This document shows positions 17,508 to 27,257 of a DNA stretch of 64,000 nucleotides, piece after piece (within the stretch, counting starts at the first letter, position 1; every line of letters starts with the position of its first letter). Origin of the DNA: Mediterraneibacter catenae (GTDB lineage: Bacteria > Bacillota > Clostridia > Lachnospirales > Lachnospiraceae); contig NZ_VMSO01000008.1 of NCBI RefSeq assembly GCF_008691045.1, positions 1-64,000 of the forward strand, in the 5' to 3' direction. The position numbers and the translations under genes were made by a program. Below the pieces are notes generated by a model that made no database searches, had not been told where the DNA came from, and saw only the letters and a program-made list of their open reading frames with translations.

Positions 17508-18902
17508 TTACCCTTCATTCTCGATGTTGAGCGACACTATCAGACCTGTCTCAGGATCAATGCTGGCGTTGAAGCCGCTTGCTATAACGTCATCACCATA
17601 CCAGTAGTATGAATTTCCATAATTCTCATCCTTATACACGTCGTCCGCTTCTCCGTATGCTGCCAGCAGGTCAGCCTCCGGGGAACCTACCTGTATGCCG
17701 CCAGGAAAGATTACTGTCAGCCCGCCTTGCGTCATGCTGTAAGCGTCAGCACAGACAGAACCTACAAGACATTCCTTTATCTCTTTCGGTTCGCTCCCTG
17801 TATTTATCATATCCACCATAATAGCAGCGCCGCTGTCTGCCTTGAACCATGCCAGCTCATACTCACCTGCATTGACGACATAGCCGGACGGTGTATACTC
17901 TGTATCCAGCTTCACGCCCGCAGCTTCCAGATCAGAGACCGTACACGGAAGCGTAAGCACTGTATTATTTACCTGAACCGTATAGCTCTCCCAGCTGTCT
18001 CCCAGATTGCTGTTCTGCTCGGCCGGTTCTGCCGGTTTAACCACACTTTCATCTCCATATATATCATCCTGCGGCAGATCAAGTCCGCCTGCCGCCCCGC
18101 TGTCCGTTGCCGAGGAAACCGCCTCTTCCGGAACTGTGATCTCTTCTACTGTATCATATTCCATAAATGTCATATCTACATAGCATTCGGAGATCGTCAC
18201 TCCGGAATCCTCCATTGCCGGAGCCATGGTATCTTTCATATCAAAATACAGTCTTGCCGGAAGAATACTGTCTTTATAAATGTCTATCGTACACGGGAAT
18301 ACCATGTCAGACAATTTCTCCTCATCAATTCCGTATCCTGCCAGAGAATCTGTCATATCGGTCTGCATCATCTCGGAGAACAGATCTCCGTCCAGTTCGC
18401 CGGTAAGCTCAAAGCACTCCTTATCATTTACTGTAACAAGGTCTTCCGCCAGTGTAAACTGGTCTGCATACTCTTCCATATTATCGGCGATACTTTCTAC
18501 TTCTCCGGTTATTTCCCCGTCGTCTGTCACTTCTTTCGTCCACTGGTCTTCAATCAGTGTATAAGTAACATACTCATCATCTTCCTGCACAGAGTATGTC
18601 TCTGTCTCTGCACTGAAATCTATGCCTCCCATATTAATAGACACCGTGCCTTTCCCATGGGCTGCCTCCGGTTCAGTCGTTGTCTCCATATTCATGTCCA
18701 TCCCCAAACTGATATCCGTCGTTCCGTCTCCCATGGCCATTTCCATCTTAAAATTCAGCAGGGAGGATTCTGTTTTCTCCGCGTTCTTCTGCATATCACG
18801 CAGGAGATTCTCCGGCGTCGCCTTTGTAGCGCAGCCCGAAATCAATCCTGCCGCCATAGCTGCCGTAAGTCCTATTGCCACTGATATTTTCTGTTTCTTC
18901 AT
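17508..18902 (-). CDS. Lipoprotein with LolA/LppX-like N-terminal part
   Basis: A 464-residue lipoprotein with signal peptide and lipobox LISGC (residues 20-24). Residues about 30-270 form a long beta-rich domain (SLLNFKMEMAMGDGTTDISL, GKGTVSINMGGIDFSAETE) like the DUF6612/LolA-type lipid-cavity folds common in Bacillota. Residues about 315-460 form a second domain (YTVQVNNTVLTLPCTVSDLE, then GGIQVGSPEADLLAAYGEAD). The latter pattern is shared with many gut Clostridia secreted proteins. It closes the operon with the transglutaminase-like lipoprotein and ECF sigma factor, so it is likely part of an envelope response. Confidence 0.75.
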   Translation of the reverse strand: MKKQKISVAIGLTAAMAAGLISGCATKATPENLLRDMQKNAEKTESSLLNFKMEMAMGDGTTDISLGMDMNMETTTEPEAAHGKGTVSINMGGIDFSAETETYSVQEDDEYVTYTLIEDQWTKEVTDDGEITGEVESIADNMEEYADQFTLAEDLVTVNDKECFELTGELDGDLFSEMMQTDMTDSLAGYGIDEEKLSDMVFPCTIDIYKDSILPARLYFDMKDTMAPAMEDSGVTISECYVDMTFMEYDTVEEITVPEEAVSSATDSGAAGGLDLPQDDIYGDESVVKPAEPAEQNSNLGDSWESYTVQVNNTVLTLPCTVSDLEAAGVKLDTEYTPSGYVVNAGEYELAWFKADSGAAIMVDMINTGSEPKEIKECLVGSVCADAYSMTQGGLTVIFPGGIQVGSPEADLLAAYGEADDVYKDENYGNSYYWYGDDVIASGFNASIDPETGLIVSLNIENEG

Positions 18903-18949
18903 GTCTTTTTCCCTCCATTTTGTTTCAGATATTCATCCTGAATGCTTTC

Positions 18950-21283
18950 TCAATATTCATCTGTAAGATAGATGACTCCCATCCAGTAACAGCCTCCCAG
19001 TTCATCGGTTCCGTATCTGTCAGCCGCCTGCTGTGCGATAGTCATAAACTGCTCATCGCTAAGCGTATAATCGGTCCTAAGGAGTGCCGTTCCTTCTTCC
19101 CTCAGCTCCTCTGTCAGAGGCGCCGTGATCTGATCCTGCTCATAGAACCGGTTATTGATATGGTAGTACTCCTTCTCGTCTGTATTTGCCTGATAACTGT
19201 CAAGCTTGGAATCCAGGACATATCTTTCATCCTCCACCAGCACTTTATCCGCCGCAGTGTCGGGCAGATTGAGGAGCGCATTAAAGATCAGCTCGCTGTC
19301 ATTGTTCGTGCTGTCCACAATCTGCCACTCCCCGTCTATCTTAACCTTGTTCCACGCGTGTGGCAGTTCACCGTCCAGATATCCGGTTACTACGATACAT
19401 TCCAGTCCTGCCTCTTCCGCCAGAAGCTTAAAGGCTCCTGCATAGCTGGAACATACGCCGGCCTTGTTGAGCAGCACTCCGTACGGGGTAAAGGAATCAT
19501 TGAACTCATCATCCACATCTTCAAAATCATTTTCCCCGGCGTTTTCCAAAGCTGCCGTATCGTATTCTGCCGTATCGCAGAGATACTGATTGATCGCCAT
19601 CTCCTTCTCCAGCTCGCTCATATCATCGGTGATGATTTCCGAGACGACACGTTCTGTCTCTGCCGCGATCTCCTCCTGTTTCTCACGGATCGCATCCGCC
19701 TCTGTATCGTAGGTGACCGCGAGCATCTTTCCATTCCCGCAAATGGAAGCATTTGTAACTCCCAGTATCATCGGATTCTGATACACTGCTTCCTCCCATG
19801 CATCCTGCAGATAGGACTGGTCTGAGCTTTCCGGGAAATCAGCAAGGCTGATCACCGGACTGGCATTCATCATGTTCACTGCCAGATACTCGCTCAGCGC
19901 ACTGTTTGCCGTTACTTCATACCCCTGCTCCGGTTCTGTGACTGCTCCGCCGTTTTCATTGACCGAGTCGGCTTCTTGCTGAGTCTCTTCTTCCGCCGTA
20001 TCTTCCTGCGTCAGTACAGGGATTCTTGTTCCGCCCTTTGTCCTGAGCTTTTCCTGCCGGTTGCGGATTTTCTCGAGTTCGTCCTCCCATGTATCCGGAT
20101 CATACTTCTCGATTACCGCCACACCGGTAAATCCGGTTCCGTCTATACTGTACGGTACTTTGACCAGATTCATCTCCACCAGCTGCAGATCGGACATATC
20201 CTCTTTCTCATACTCCGCCCATGTCTCGGTAACCGGCTCTGCGCTTTCAAAATCATAGTTGATGATCTTCTGTACAAGCGTTCCGTCACACATTCTGACC
20301 CATTTATAAGCAGGCATTGCCTCGAAACTCTCCACGTAATCAGAGCCTTCCTTCGAGATGCTCATGGCTGTCTCCTCCGCATATGGGACCATACGTGCTA
20401 TATCTTTCACATCAAAGACATTACTGATGGCCGAAGTTCCGTCCTCTGAGACTGCGATCACACAATAACAGGTCTCATACACTTCCTGCCGGTCATTCTC
20501 TGACACTGAATCTATGACAAACCGGGCGGCGGAGTCCGGTATCCATTCCGTCTCTTCCGTACTTCCCATGACAAATCCATTTCCGGAGTATCCGTTCTCC
20601 TCCGACCAGTTCACTGTCATAACATAATATTTCTCCGCTCCCGGCACCTCATTCCAATGGAATACGGGCAGGCCTTCCTCATTGATCTCCATAGACATCT
20701 CCGGTGCCCGGCTCACTTCGTGATCTACCGTAAATACAGTGACTACCGGTTTATCCAGCGTCTCTCCTGTCTCTGTATCCACATATCTGACCATATAATA
20801 CCGGGGTAGATTGCCCCAGTCTTTCAGCTCACCTTTGTCAAACAGAGAGTCCTGTGCCGGATCATATCCCGGATCAGATTCGTCCAGACCGGCAGCCGAT
20901 ATACCTCCTGCCTCCCATCTCGGAGGAGTAACCGAGAGTTCTTTCGTCTCTGCGTCCCACTCAAAATGCGATCCCGCCGGGTGCTTCAGCTCCGCGTCCT
21001 GATATACATTTACGATCTGGGTATACTCGGTGAAATCAGTGTCATAGATATCAAATCCCAACTGCAGCGTCAGCTTCTCATCTCTGGCGATCCCCGGGAC
21101 CGGATCTGTATAATCATACTGTTCGTCATACTTCTGACGGATAGAGCGGGCCAGTTCCTGCGCCGCCGCGGACGCCTCCTCTTCCCGGCTGTCCGGGCCG
21201 CCCTCTGTTCCCTGACATGCCGTAAACGCCAGCGCTGCGGCTGCCAGCAGGGATATCCCGGCTCTGTAATGCTTTCTTTTCAT
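18950..21283 (-). CDS. Lipoprotein with transglutaminase-like domain
   Basis: A 777-residue secreted lipoprotein (signal peptide ending LAFTAC). A beta-rich region fills the first half. A transglutaminase-like fold lies at about residues 545-690: helix EMAINQYLCDTAEYDTAAL, catalytic Cys in NKAGVCSSYAGAFKLLAEEAG, His in ELPHAWNKVKIDGEW and Asp in IVDSTNND, so the Cys-His-Asp triad is intact. Such domains act as proteases or cross-linking enzymes at the cell wall. It follows the anti-sigma gene by 31 bases, suggesting sigma-controlled cell-surface remodelling. Confidence 0.82.
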   Translation of the reverse strand: MKRKHYRAGISLLAAAALAFTACQGTEGGPDSREEEASAAAQELARSIRQKYDEQYDYTDPVPGIARDEKLTLQLGFDIYDTDFTEYTQIVNVYQDAELKHPAGSHFEWDAETKELSVTPPRWEAGGISAAGLDESDPGYDPAQDSLFDKGELKDWGNLPRYYMVRYVDTETGETLDKPVVTVFTVDHEVSRAPEMSMEINEEGLPVFHWNEVPGAEKYYVMTVNWSEENGYSGNGFVMGSTEETEWIPDSAARFVIDSVSENDRQEVYETCYCVIAVSEDGTSAISNVFDVKDIARMVPYAEETAMSISKEGSDYVESFEAMPAYKWVRMCDGTLVQKIINYDFESAEPVTETWAEYEKEDMSDLQLVEMNLVKVPYSIDGTGFTGVAVIEKYDPDTWEDELEKIRNRQEKLRTKGGTRIPVLTQEDTAEEETQQEADSVNENGGAVTEPEQGYEVTANSALSEYLAVNMMNASPVISLADFPESSDQSYLQDAWEEAVYQNPMILGVTNASICGNGKMLAVTYDTEADAIREKQEEIAAETERVVSEIITDDMSELEKEMAINQYLCDTAEYDTAALENAGENDFEDVDDEFNDSFTPYGVLLNKAGVCSSYAGAFKLLAEEAGLECIVVTGYLDGELPHAWNKVKIDGEWQIVDSTNNDSELIFNALLNLPDTAADKVLVEDERYVLDSKLDSYQANTDEKEYYHINNRFYEQDQITAPLTEELREEGTALLRTDYTLSDEQFMTIAQQAADRYGTDELGGCYWMGVIYLTDEY

Positions 21284-21314
21284 AGGCTGATTCCTCTTAA
21301 GCTTCCTGCTTGTT

Positions 21315-21890
21315 TTATAAAATGTCTTTCAGATACTCTGTCAGCTCCTCTTCCGCCGCACTGTCAGCCTCCGCGAACCAGTACGCACCGTCTTTCTCAA
21401 ACGCTGCGTACCATGTATCTTCCGATCTGCCGATATATACTTCCCGCCGGTTGATCCTGCTCGGTTCCAACTCCCACATCTCCTGCGGGATCTCATTCTT
21501 TGAATCGTACTTTTCAACTCTTACGTCCGGGCTCTTCGTGTTCTCCTTCTGCGTATCTGTATCTTCAGGTCCGCCGCCTTCTGCAGGGATCTTCTGTATC
21601 TGCGCTCCGTCTCCGGAAGCGCCGTGTCCGCCCAGATTCATTTGCGCCCTGAATTCATCTGCGCCGATCTCTACGTCCTGCACAACGATCCTGTCCCTCA
21701 CTGAGAAGTTCCAGACGCCAAAACCGGCCAGACATAGACAGGCAGCAGCAGCGACAGCGGCATAACGCCGGATGGCATATATCTTCTGTCTCTTCTCTTC
21801 CTGCCTGACCGCAGCTTCCGTCCGGCGGACCAGATCTTCGGGCGCGTGGATCCTGTCATTTGCTTTCCTGTACTGTTCCTGCACCGCCAT
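21315..21890 (-). CDS. Putative anti-sigma factor, single-pass membrane protein
   Basis: A 191-residue protein with a cytoplasmic N-terminus of about 42 residues (NDRIHAPEDLVRRTEAAVRQ), one membrane helix at about 43-60 and an extracellular part of about 130 residues. It overlaps the ECF sigma gene upstream by 35 bases. The N-terminal IHAPEDLVRRT motif is typical of the short sigma-binding segment of clostridial ECF partners. The role follows from order and topology; no zinc-binding motif is seen. Confidence 0.75.
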   Translation of the reverse strand: MAVQEQYRKANDRIHAPEDLVRRTEAAVRQEEKRQKIYAIRRYAAVAAAACLCLAGFGVWNFSVRDRIVVQDVEIGADEFRAQMNLGGHGASGDGAQIQKIPAEGGGPEDTDTQKENTKSPDVRVEKYDSKNEIPQEMWELEPSRINRREVYIGRSEDTWYAAFEKDGAYWFAEADSAAEEELTEYLKDIL

Positions 21891-22386
21891 ACTCTCCTTT
21901 CAGTGTATTCTTAAGCTTTCCCCTTGCACGGGACAGACGCGTCTTCACCGCAGTCTCCGACAGACCAAGCAGCTCCGCGATCTCACGCACCGAATACTGT
22001 TCGTAGTAAAACAGATGGATCACGTTCCTGTAATCATCCGGCAGCCCCAGCACCGCGTCATATACGGGATCTCCCGGCAGCTCCATCTCGTACGTCTGCT
22101 CCGAACCGATCTCCCGGTCCATCGGTACGGTCCTTCTGCGGTATGCACTGTCAAACTGCTTCTTGCAGCAGTTGACCGTCACCCGGATCAGCCACGCTTT
22201 CAGGTGCTCCTGGCCCTCTATCCTGTCCTTATATCTGACAAGTCTCAGAAATACATCCTGAAATACATCCTCCGCCTCGCCCGGATTCTTCATCTGCACC
22301 AGCGCGAGACGGTAGACCATATCCCCGTATGTATGAAGCGCCGCCTCCACATCGACTGCTTCCCTCTTTTTTAAAAGTTTCCTCAT
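21856..22386 (-). CDS. ECF-type RNA polymerase sigma factor
   Basis: A 176-residue sigma-70 family protein. Region 2 lies in about residues 14-80 (YRLALVQMKNPGEAEDVFQDVFLRLVRYKD), and region 4 in about 115-165 with the helix-turn-helix YYEQYSVREIAELLGLSETAVKTRLSRARGKLK. The length is right for an ECF factor. It directs RNA polymerase to a small regulon, probably including its own operon. It overlaps the anti-sigma gene downstream and follows the DUF3810 gene by 43 bases. Confidence 0.92.
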   Translation of the reverse strand: MRKLLKKREAVDVEAALHTYGDMVYRLALVQMKNPGEAEDVFQDVFLRLVRYKDRIEGQEHLKAWLIRVTVNCCKKQFDSAYRRRTVPMDREIGSEQTYEMELPGDPVYDAVLGLPDDYRNVIHLFYYEQYSVREIAELLGLSETAVKTRLSRARGKLKNTLKGEYGGAGTVQESK

Positions 22387-22429
22387 AAGTATTACCTTTT
22401 ATCCCTTTAGATGGTTGCATATTTACCCT

Positions 22430-23545
22430 TTATTCCGAAATTTTATTCCCGAAATATGCCACGATCAGATCCACCATCCTGTCATAGCTCTGCACGCCGT
22501 CCGCCTGCCCGTTTGCCTTGAGATATGTATCATTGATCCGCTCCGCCGTCTCGGATATCGTCCCCTCGTATCTGTCCCAGAATTCATTGTTCGCTGTCAG
22601 ATCAGGCTCCGCCGCAGCATCCAGCATCGTCCTCACTTCCTGCCAGCTCTCATAGTCCGCCCGGTACAGCGCGTTCATGCAGTACACCCATCCGGACAGA
22701 TAGCCGCTGTACTGAAAGTCCGTCCTTTCAGATCCGATACACGCGAGAAACGCGATAAAGTTCGCCTCCTGCTCCTCCATGAATCCCCGCAGATGGGACA
22801 GTTCGTGGCACACGGTAAAGGGCTTGTCATATGCGGGCATATCTCCGTTATAGTTAGCTTCCACAGTGAACGGCAGATAGATGCCGGTCAGTCCCTGATA
22901 AGACAGGACTTCCGATAAGATCAATGCCTTCGGCTCCGGATAATACCCCCGCAGGGAAGGGAACTCTTCCGCCAGCATATGCATGGCATCCACCCCTCCG
23001 CTGCGCTCTGATGCTTCCAGCGCAAGAAGGCCTTTTTCGTCTCTTGCCACTGCATCCGCACGGCTGTTCACCTCGTCCGTAAGCCAGACGCAGATCTCTT
23101 TCAGTTCATCTGCGCTGTACCGATATGTAACGATCCCTTCCTCCTCAGAAAAGGATCTCCTGTGATAGTTGATCCCGCAGCAGGCCGTATAGAGAAATGC
23201 AAGGACGCCCGCCGCCAGGACACATGATATCCATGAGGAAAATGCCGGATCCGGCGTGCGGTCTTTCTTCGCGGTCCTTATAACCATCCGTATCATCGTC
23301 ACAAAAAATACCGCCAGCAGGATATAGATCCCGGTCTCCGAGACCGAAAACGGCAGCATACCGCTGATGCGCCCGATACTGTTCACTGCCAGCGGGTATA
23401 TATATTCCGAATACCACTCTGCAAATGCAGGGGCTTTCGCCGATAATATCATCAGGGCGGCGCTTAAAAGGAGCAGGAGCACTGATGCGGCAATCCGGTG
23501 TTTTATACTTTTGTTTTTCTTTTGATTCGTATTGCAGCTGTTCAT
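22430..23545 (-). CDS. DUF3810 membrane protein with metalloprotease motif
   Basis: A 371-residue protein with three membrane helices (about 17-37, 65-80 and 100-120) and a soluble region holding CHELSHLRGFMEEQEANFIAF: a HExxH zinc motif with a downstream Glu, as in gluzincin-like peptidases. The DUF3810 family has this design. It would sit in the membrane with its active domain outside. It stands first in the run leading to the ECF sigma gene and may act in signalling or wall turnover; that link is inference. The ribosome site before ATG 23545 is weak. Confidence 0.85.
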   Translation of the reverse strand: MNSCNTNQKKNKSIKHRIAASVLLLLLSAALMILSAKAPAFAEWYSEYIYPLAVNSIGRISGMLPFSVSETGIYILLAVFFVTMIRMVIRTAKKDRTPDPAFSSWISCVLAAGVLAFLYTACCGINYHRRSFSEEEGIVTYRYSADELKEICVWLTDEVNSRADAVARDEKGLLALEASERSGGVDAMHMLAEEFPSLRGYYPEPKALILSEVLSYQGLTGIYLPFTVEANYNGDMPAYDKPFTVCHELSHLRGFMEEQEANFIAFLACIGSERTDFQYSGYLSGWVYCMNALYRADYESWQEVRTMLDAAAEPDLTANNEFWDRYEGTISETAERINDTYLKANGQADGVQSYDRMVDLIVAYFGNKISE

Positions 23546-23630
23546 TTCTTAATTATATCCTGTTTTCCCGCCACCGGCAATAAGGCAATGATTACCGGAA
23601 GATCCTGGCAGATCCTGCAGGATTATTGCG

Positions 23631-23669
23631 TAAAAATTACCGGTCAGACCTGACGGACCGCCGGTAATT
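23631..23669 (-). terminator. Terminator of the GH3 gene
   Basis: A perfect 9-bp outer stem (23635-23643 with 23661-23669) with more pairing inside. On the minus strand it is followed by TTTTTA, 20 bases after the GH3 stop. Confidence 0.7.
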
Positions 23670-23688
23670 ATTCCTGCTGCGCTATCTG

Positions 23689-26190
23689 TTATTCTGACTG
23701 TTTCTCTGTGTACATTCTCCGGTACGCCTGATAGATCCTCGATCCCGTGATCCCCCGGATCACATTCGCCGCGCATTTTATCAGCGCCGTCCTGTCAAGC
23801 TCTCCCGACTTCAGCTTCTGTCTCAATTCCCTGACCGCGCCTTTTCCGCCCGGCATGATCAGGTCGTTTCCGGCTTCGATCGCAGCGCTGTGGCTTCCCA
23901 CGTCTTTGCCCGTCGCGAACCAGTCTGTCATCACCACGCCGTCGAATCCCCACTCATTTCTCAGTACTTTTGTGAGCAGGTCGTAGCTGTTGTTCGCATA
24001 GGCGCCGTTGACCTTGTTGTAGCTTGTCATGAGAGCCTTTGCGTGCCCTTCCTGCACGGCGATCCGGAATCCTCTCAGATAGATCTCCCGGAGCGCCCGC
24101 TCATTTACATTTGCGTTCGTATGGTTCCGGTTATCCTCCTGATTATTGCAGCAAAAATGCTTGACCGTCACATAGCAGCCTCTTCTGGACTGTACGCCCC
24201 TGCTCATGGCGGCCGCCATCTTTCCTGTCAGAAGCGGATCTTCGGAGTAATACTCAAAGTTGCGTCCGCACAGCGGATTCCTGTGGATATTCATGCCCGG
24301 CGCCAGCCAGTAGGTCACGCCGTATCTCTCCATCTCTTTGCCGACCGCCTCGCCGACACGCTCCACAAGCGCCGTATTCCAGGACTGCGCCAGGGCGAGC
24401 CCTGCCGGAAATGAAGTTGCGAACTGGTAAACGCATGGCCGTTTCTGAGGATCCCCGAGGATAAATTTCTTCGCAAGATCCGGAACATACTTCATCGCCG
24501 AGAGCATCGGTTCCACACTCTTCAGCCTGCCATTATGCATTACGGCCGAGATCTTCTGGAGACGCAGCCCCGCAGGTCCGTCCGCCAGGCAGACATTGGG
24601 CAGTCCCTTATCGATCAGTTCTCCCGTAGTATATCCGGCAGAGCCCGGCGCCTCGAAGAACTTCGGGCCTCCTCCCGTCACGCCGGCGCCTGTCACCACA
24701 TCGCACAGTTCGTCGTCCGACAGGACGTCAAGGACTGCATCGACTACAGGGTCGGAATATATCTCCGGATCTTCATAGCGGTGCCCGGCAGTCGCAATGT
24801 CCGCCGCTTTCACCGGAATCCGCTCCAGATCTGTATCCTGTTCATCCGCAGTGTCTGACAGCATCGGCGGTTCTATTTCTTTTACCTTGAGTACGACAGG
24901 GCAGATATTCTCACACTGTTCTGTCACGACGTCTTCATCCAGAACCAGTACCGCCGCTGCGGAAGTATCCCTGCTGGAAGTTCCAGGCCTTAAGATATAG
25001 TCGCCCTTTTCCAGTACGTAGGCTGCATCTTTCTCCCGGTAGGAAGCCAGATCCGCCATATCGAAGGCAAGCGATACCTCTTTGCTCTCTCCCGGCTTTA
25101 TCTCTTCAGTCTTGGCAAATGCCGCCAGCTTCTGGTATTCCTTCGCCATCCCGGTCTGCGGGCAGGTCACATAGAGCTGGACAACTTCTTTTCCGGAATA
25201 TACGCTTCCGGTATTCGTTACTTTCGCGGTGACGGCGACTTTTGTCCCGTCCGCTTCGACCTTCTCTGTCTCCACTGAGAAACCGGTGTAAGACAGACCG
25301 TAGCCGAACGGATACCTCGGCTCCACATCATAGCTGTCGAAATACCGGTAGCCGACGTAGATTCCTTCCCTGTAATACTCCTGATCCACATCTCCGTTCA
25401 GATAGCTGTAATCCATGGCGAACGGGATGTCTTCGTATTTCTTCGGCCATGTATCCGCCGTCTTTCCGGACGGGGATACTTTCCCGCTGATCAGGTCTGC
25501 GAATGCTTTTCCGCCCATCATTCCCTGCTGTGCGTAATAGACGACCGCGCCGATCCCCGTGATCTCGTCGAGGAAGCCCATGTCAAACACAGAGCCCACA
25601 TTGATCACCACGATCATTTTCTCATAATTCGCGGCGCACATCGCGAGATTTGCTTTCTCTTCGTCAGACAGGGAATACTCGAAGTTCTTCAGCTTCCGGT
25701 CTGCGCTCTCGCCCGCCTGCCGTGCGATAACATAGATACACGTATCTGTATCAGATCCGTTGACGTCCTCAATAGTCACCGGCTGTCCGAACGGATGCTG
25801 ATATGGTGTTCCCATCATATTTACTATATCGAACTTCAGCATCCTGCGCCGGAACTCCGCCGCATATTCTTCCTCGCCCTTCCTGTACTCCTCTTCGTAT
25901 CCCTTAAGCCAGTTCTTCGTCGTCACGGTAAAGCCTGCCGACTCCATCCCCTCCAGGATCGAGACCGCATGGCGCTCATTTACTTCGCCGGAGCCTGTCC
26001 CTCCTTTGATGGTCATGCCTGCCCCCGCTCCGTACAGCGCTACCTTGCCCGGTGTGATCGGAAGTATGCCGTCATTTTCCAGGAGCACGATCCCCTCCAA
26101 CGCAGCCTCATAAGAGACCCGGGCGTTTTCTTCTTCCAACGGCGTCACTTCATCCGTAAATGCCGCTTTGTTACGTATTTTCATTTTCAT
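23689..26190 (-). CDS. Glycoside hydrolase family 3 beta-glucosidase-type enzyme with swapped domain order
   Basis: An 833-residue enzyme with no signal peptide, so probably cytoplasmic. The order is reversed from most GH3 enzymes. The C-type alpha/beta sandwich domain comes first (about 20-290: GSGEVNERHAVSILEGME, GVVYYAQQGMMGGKAFADL). A fibronectin-III-like domain follows (about 310-400), and the TIM barrel comes last (about 460-800). The nucleophile Asp is in NEWGFDGVVMTDWF and the substrate-binding motif is KHFCCNNQE. This order is known for beta-glucosidases of rumen Clostridia (Ruminococcus albus, Butyrivibrio). Substrate probably beta-glucosides; linkage uncertain. Confidence 0.92.
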   Translation of the reverse strand: MKMKIRNKAAFTDEVTPLEEENARVSYEAALEGIVLLENDGILPITPGKVALYGAGAGMTIKGGTGSGEVNERHAVSILEGMESAGFTVTTKNWLKGYEEEYRKGEEEYAAEFRRRMLKFDIVNMMGTPYQHPFGQPVTIEDVNGSDTDTCIYVIARQAGESADRKLKNFEYSLSDEEKANLAMCAANYEKMIVVINVGSVFDMGFLDEITGIGAVVYYAQQGMMGGKAFADLISGKVSPSGKTADTWPKKYEDIPFAMDYSYLNGDVDQEYYREGIYVGYRYFDSYDVEPRYPFGYGLSYTGFSVETEKVEADGTKVAVTAKVTNTGSVYSGKEVVQLYVTCPQTGMAKEYQKLAAFAKTEEIKPGESKEVSLAFDMADLASYREKDAAYVLEKGDYILRPGTSSRDTSAAAVLVLDEDVVTEQCENICPVVLKVKEIEPPMLSDTADEQDTDLERIPVKAADIATAGHRYEDPEIYSDPVVDAVLDVLSDDELCDVVTGAGVTGGGPKFFEAPGSAGYTTGELIDKGLPNVCLADGPAGLRLQKISAVMHNGRLKSVEPMLSAMKYVPDLAKKFILGDPQKRPCVYQFATSFPAGLALAQSWNTALVERVGEAVGKEMERYGVTYWLAPGMNIHRNPLCGRNFEYYSEDPLLTGKMAAAMSRGVQSRRGCYVTVKHFCCNNQEDNRNHTNANVNERALREIYLRGFRIAVQEGHAKALMTSYNKVNGAYANNSYDLLTKVLRNEWGFDGVVMTDWFATGKDVGSHSAAIEAGNDLIMPGGKGAVRELRQKLKSGELDRTALIKCAANVIRGITGSRIYQAYRRMYTEKQSE

Positions 26191-26270
26191 CGGATACAGC
26201 CTCCCTTATATTATTCTGCCGGATGATCGTCCGTTCCTCCATCTGAAAGTATAGACGGTCACAGCGTTTT

Positions 26271-26633
26271 CTATGCTTCCAGCATCTCGGCTTTCTTCGC
26301 AAGGATCGCTTCCACAGCTGCGCATGCCGGGCAGTCGCAGTATTTCGCGCCTGCTGCCTTGATCTCTTTCGCATGGGCCGCTACTTCCTTCGTCTTCTCG
26401 GCACCGAATACCTGTGCCCCGCCCTCTGACTCTGCAAATGCGATCAGGTTGTCGATCGGCATGATGTCCGCTTCAAGCTCTGCGATATACTTCTCTGTCT
26501 CCTGCGCTTCGTTCTCCGTCCCGACTGCATCCAGCCACGCCTGTCCGGCAGCCTTTGCCTCCGCGCTGCAAGAATGCGCTTCCATCATCTCATGTGTTTT
26601 CTCCGCTACATAGTCCAGTACTTCTTTCTTCAT
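26271..26633 (-). CDS. Conserved small protein with CxCPxC motif
   Basis: The start is ATG 26633 (AAAGGAG before it), giving 120 residues rather than the longer frame's 147. The protein is helical and ends with the cysteine cluster KYCDCPACAAVEAILAKK, which could bind a metal. Close relatives are widespread in Lachnospiraceae and often carry the unsupported label 'Hsp90-like'; nothing here resembles Hsp90. It stands alone between the GH3 gene and the DUF3887 gene. Confidence 0.75.
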   Translation of the reverse strand: MKKEVLDYVAEKTHEMMEAHSCSAEAKAAGQAWLDAVGTENEAQETEKYIAELEADIMPIDNLIAFAESEGGAQVFGAEKTKEVAAHAKEIKAAGAKYCDCPACAAVEAILAKKAEMLEA

Positions 26634-26759
26634 TACTAAAGTCTCCTTTCTGTTTCTGATATCTTCTATTCTATCACACACAGGAGCAATTTCGTACTCC
26701 CATATCAAGATCACGGCATAATATCGCAGCTGAGATCAGACAGCGGAACTGCTGCCCTG

Positions 26760-27242
26760 TTATTGTATTCCCAGGGACGCCAGCTTCATATCCTCATTAA
26801 ATGCAAATGTAAAGTGTATCTCCGCATTTTCATAATCCGCTGTCACATACGCTACCGCCGCCGTCACGCCCCGCTGCGTCACTTCCATTGCGGTGATATC
26901 CGACACTTCCCGGAATGCTCCCCAGTCTTCCGACACCCTCGCCTTTGCCTCGTCCATTCTCTCTTTATTCATAATGGTGGACATCTCATCGACAGACATC
27001 TCTTTTAATCCGTCGAAGTCCTCTTCATTGATATAGTCCACGGCCTGCCGTGCGAGCGCTTCAATCTCCGCCTGGTCGAATATACTGCTCTGTGAAAGAG
27101 CTTTATTTTTCGGCATTGCAAAGTAGATCGCCGCTGCCGCGATCACCAGGATTACTGCTGTTATCACGATATTTCTGGTTCTTTTTCTCCTCTGTTCCGC
27201 CGTCTGGACCGGCTGGAAAAATACATGCTTCTTTTGCGTCAT
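26760..27242 (-). CDS. DUF3887-like membrane-anchored protein
   Basis: A 160-residue protein: a basic N-terminus (TAEQRRKRTRN), one membrane helix at about 24-44, then an extracellular cystatin/NTF2-like domain (AEIEALARQAVDYINEEDFD to the end). This is the DUF3887 layout. Function unknown. It starts 15 bases after the HipA-like stop codon, with AAAGGGAG as ribosome site, so it may be transcribed with the hip genes. Confidence 0.75.
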   Translation of the reverse strand: MTQKKHVFFQPVQTAEQRRKRTRNIVITAVILVIAAAAIYFAMPKNKALSQSSIFDQAEIEALARQAVDYINEEDFDGLKEMSVDEMSTIMNKERMDEAKARVSEDWGAFREVSDITAMEVTQRGVTAAVAYVTADYENAEIHFTFAFNEDMKLASLGIQ

Positions 27243-27257
27243 AATTTATTTCTCCCT

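Noticed and set aside
17727-18884. 385-codon plus-strand frame opposite the lipoprotein gene
   Set aside because: Cys/His/Ile-rich shadow of a real minus-strand gene; no domain or ribosome site.
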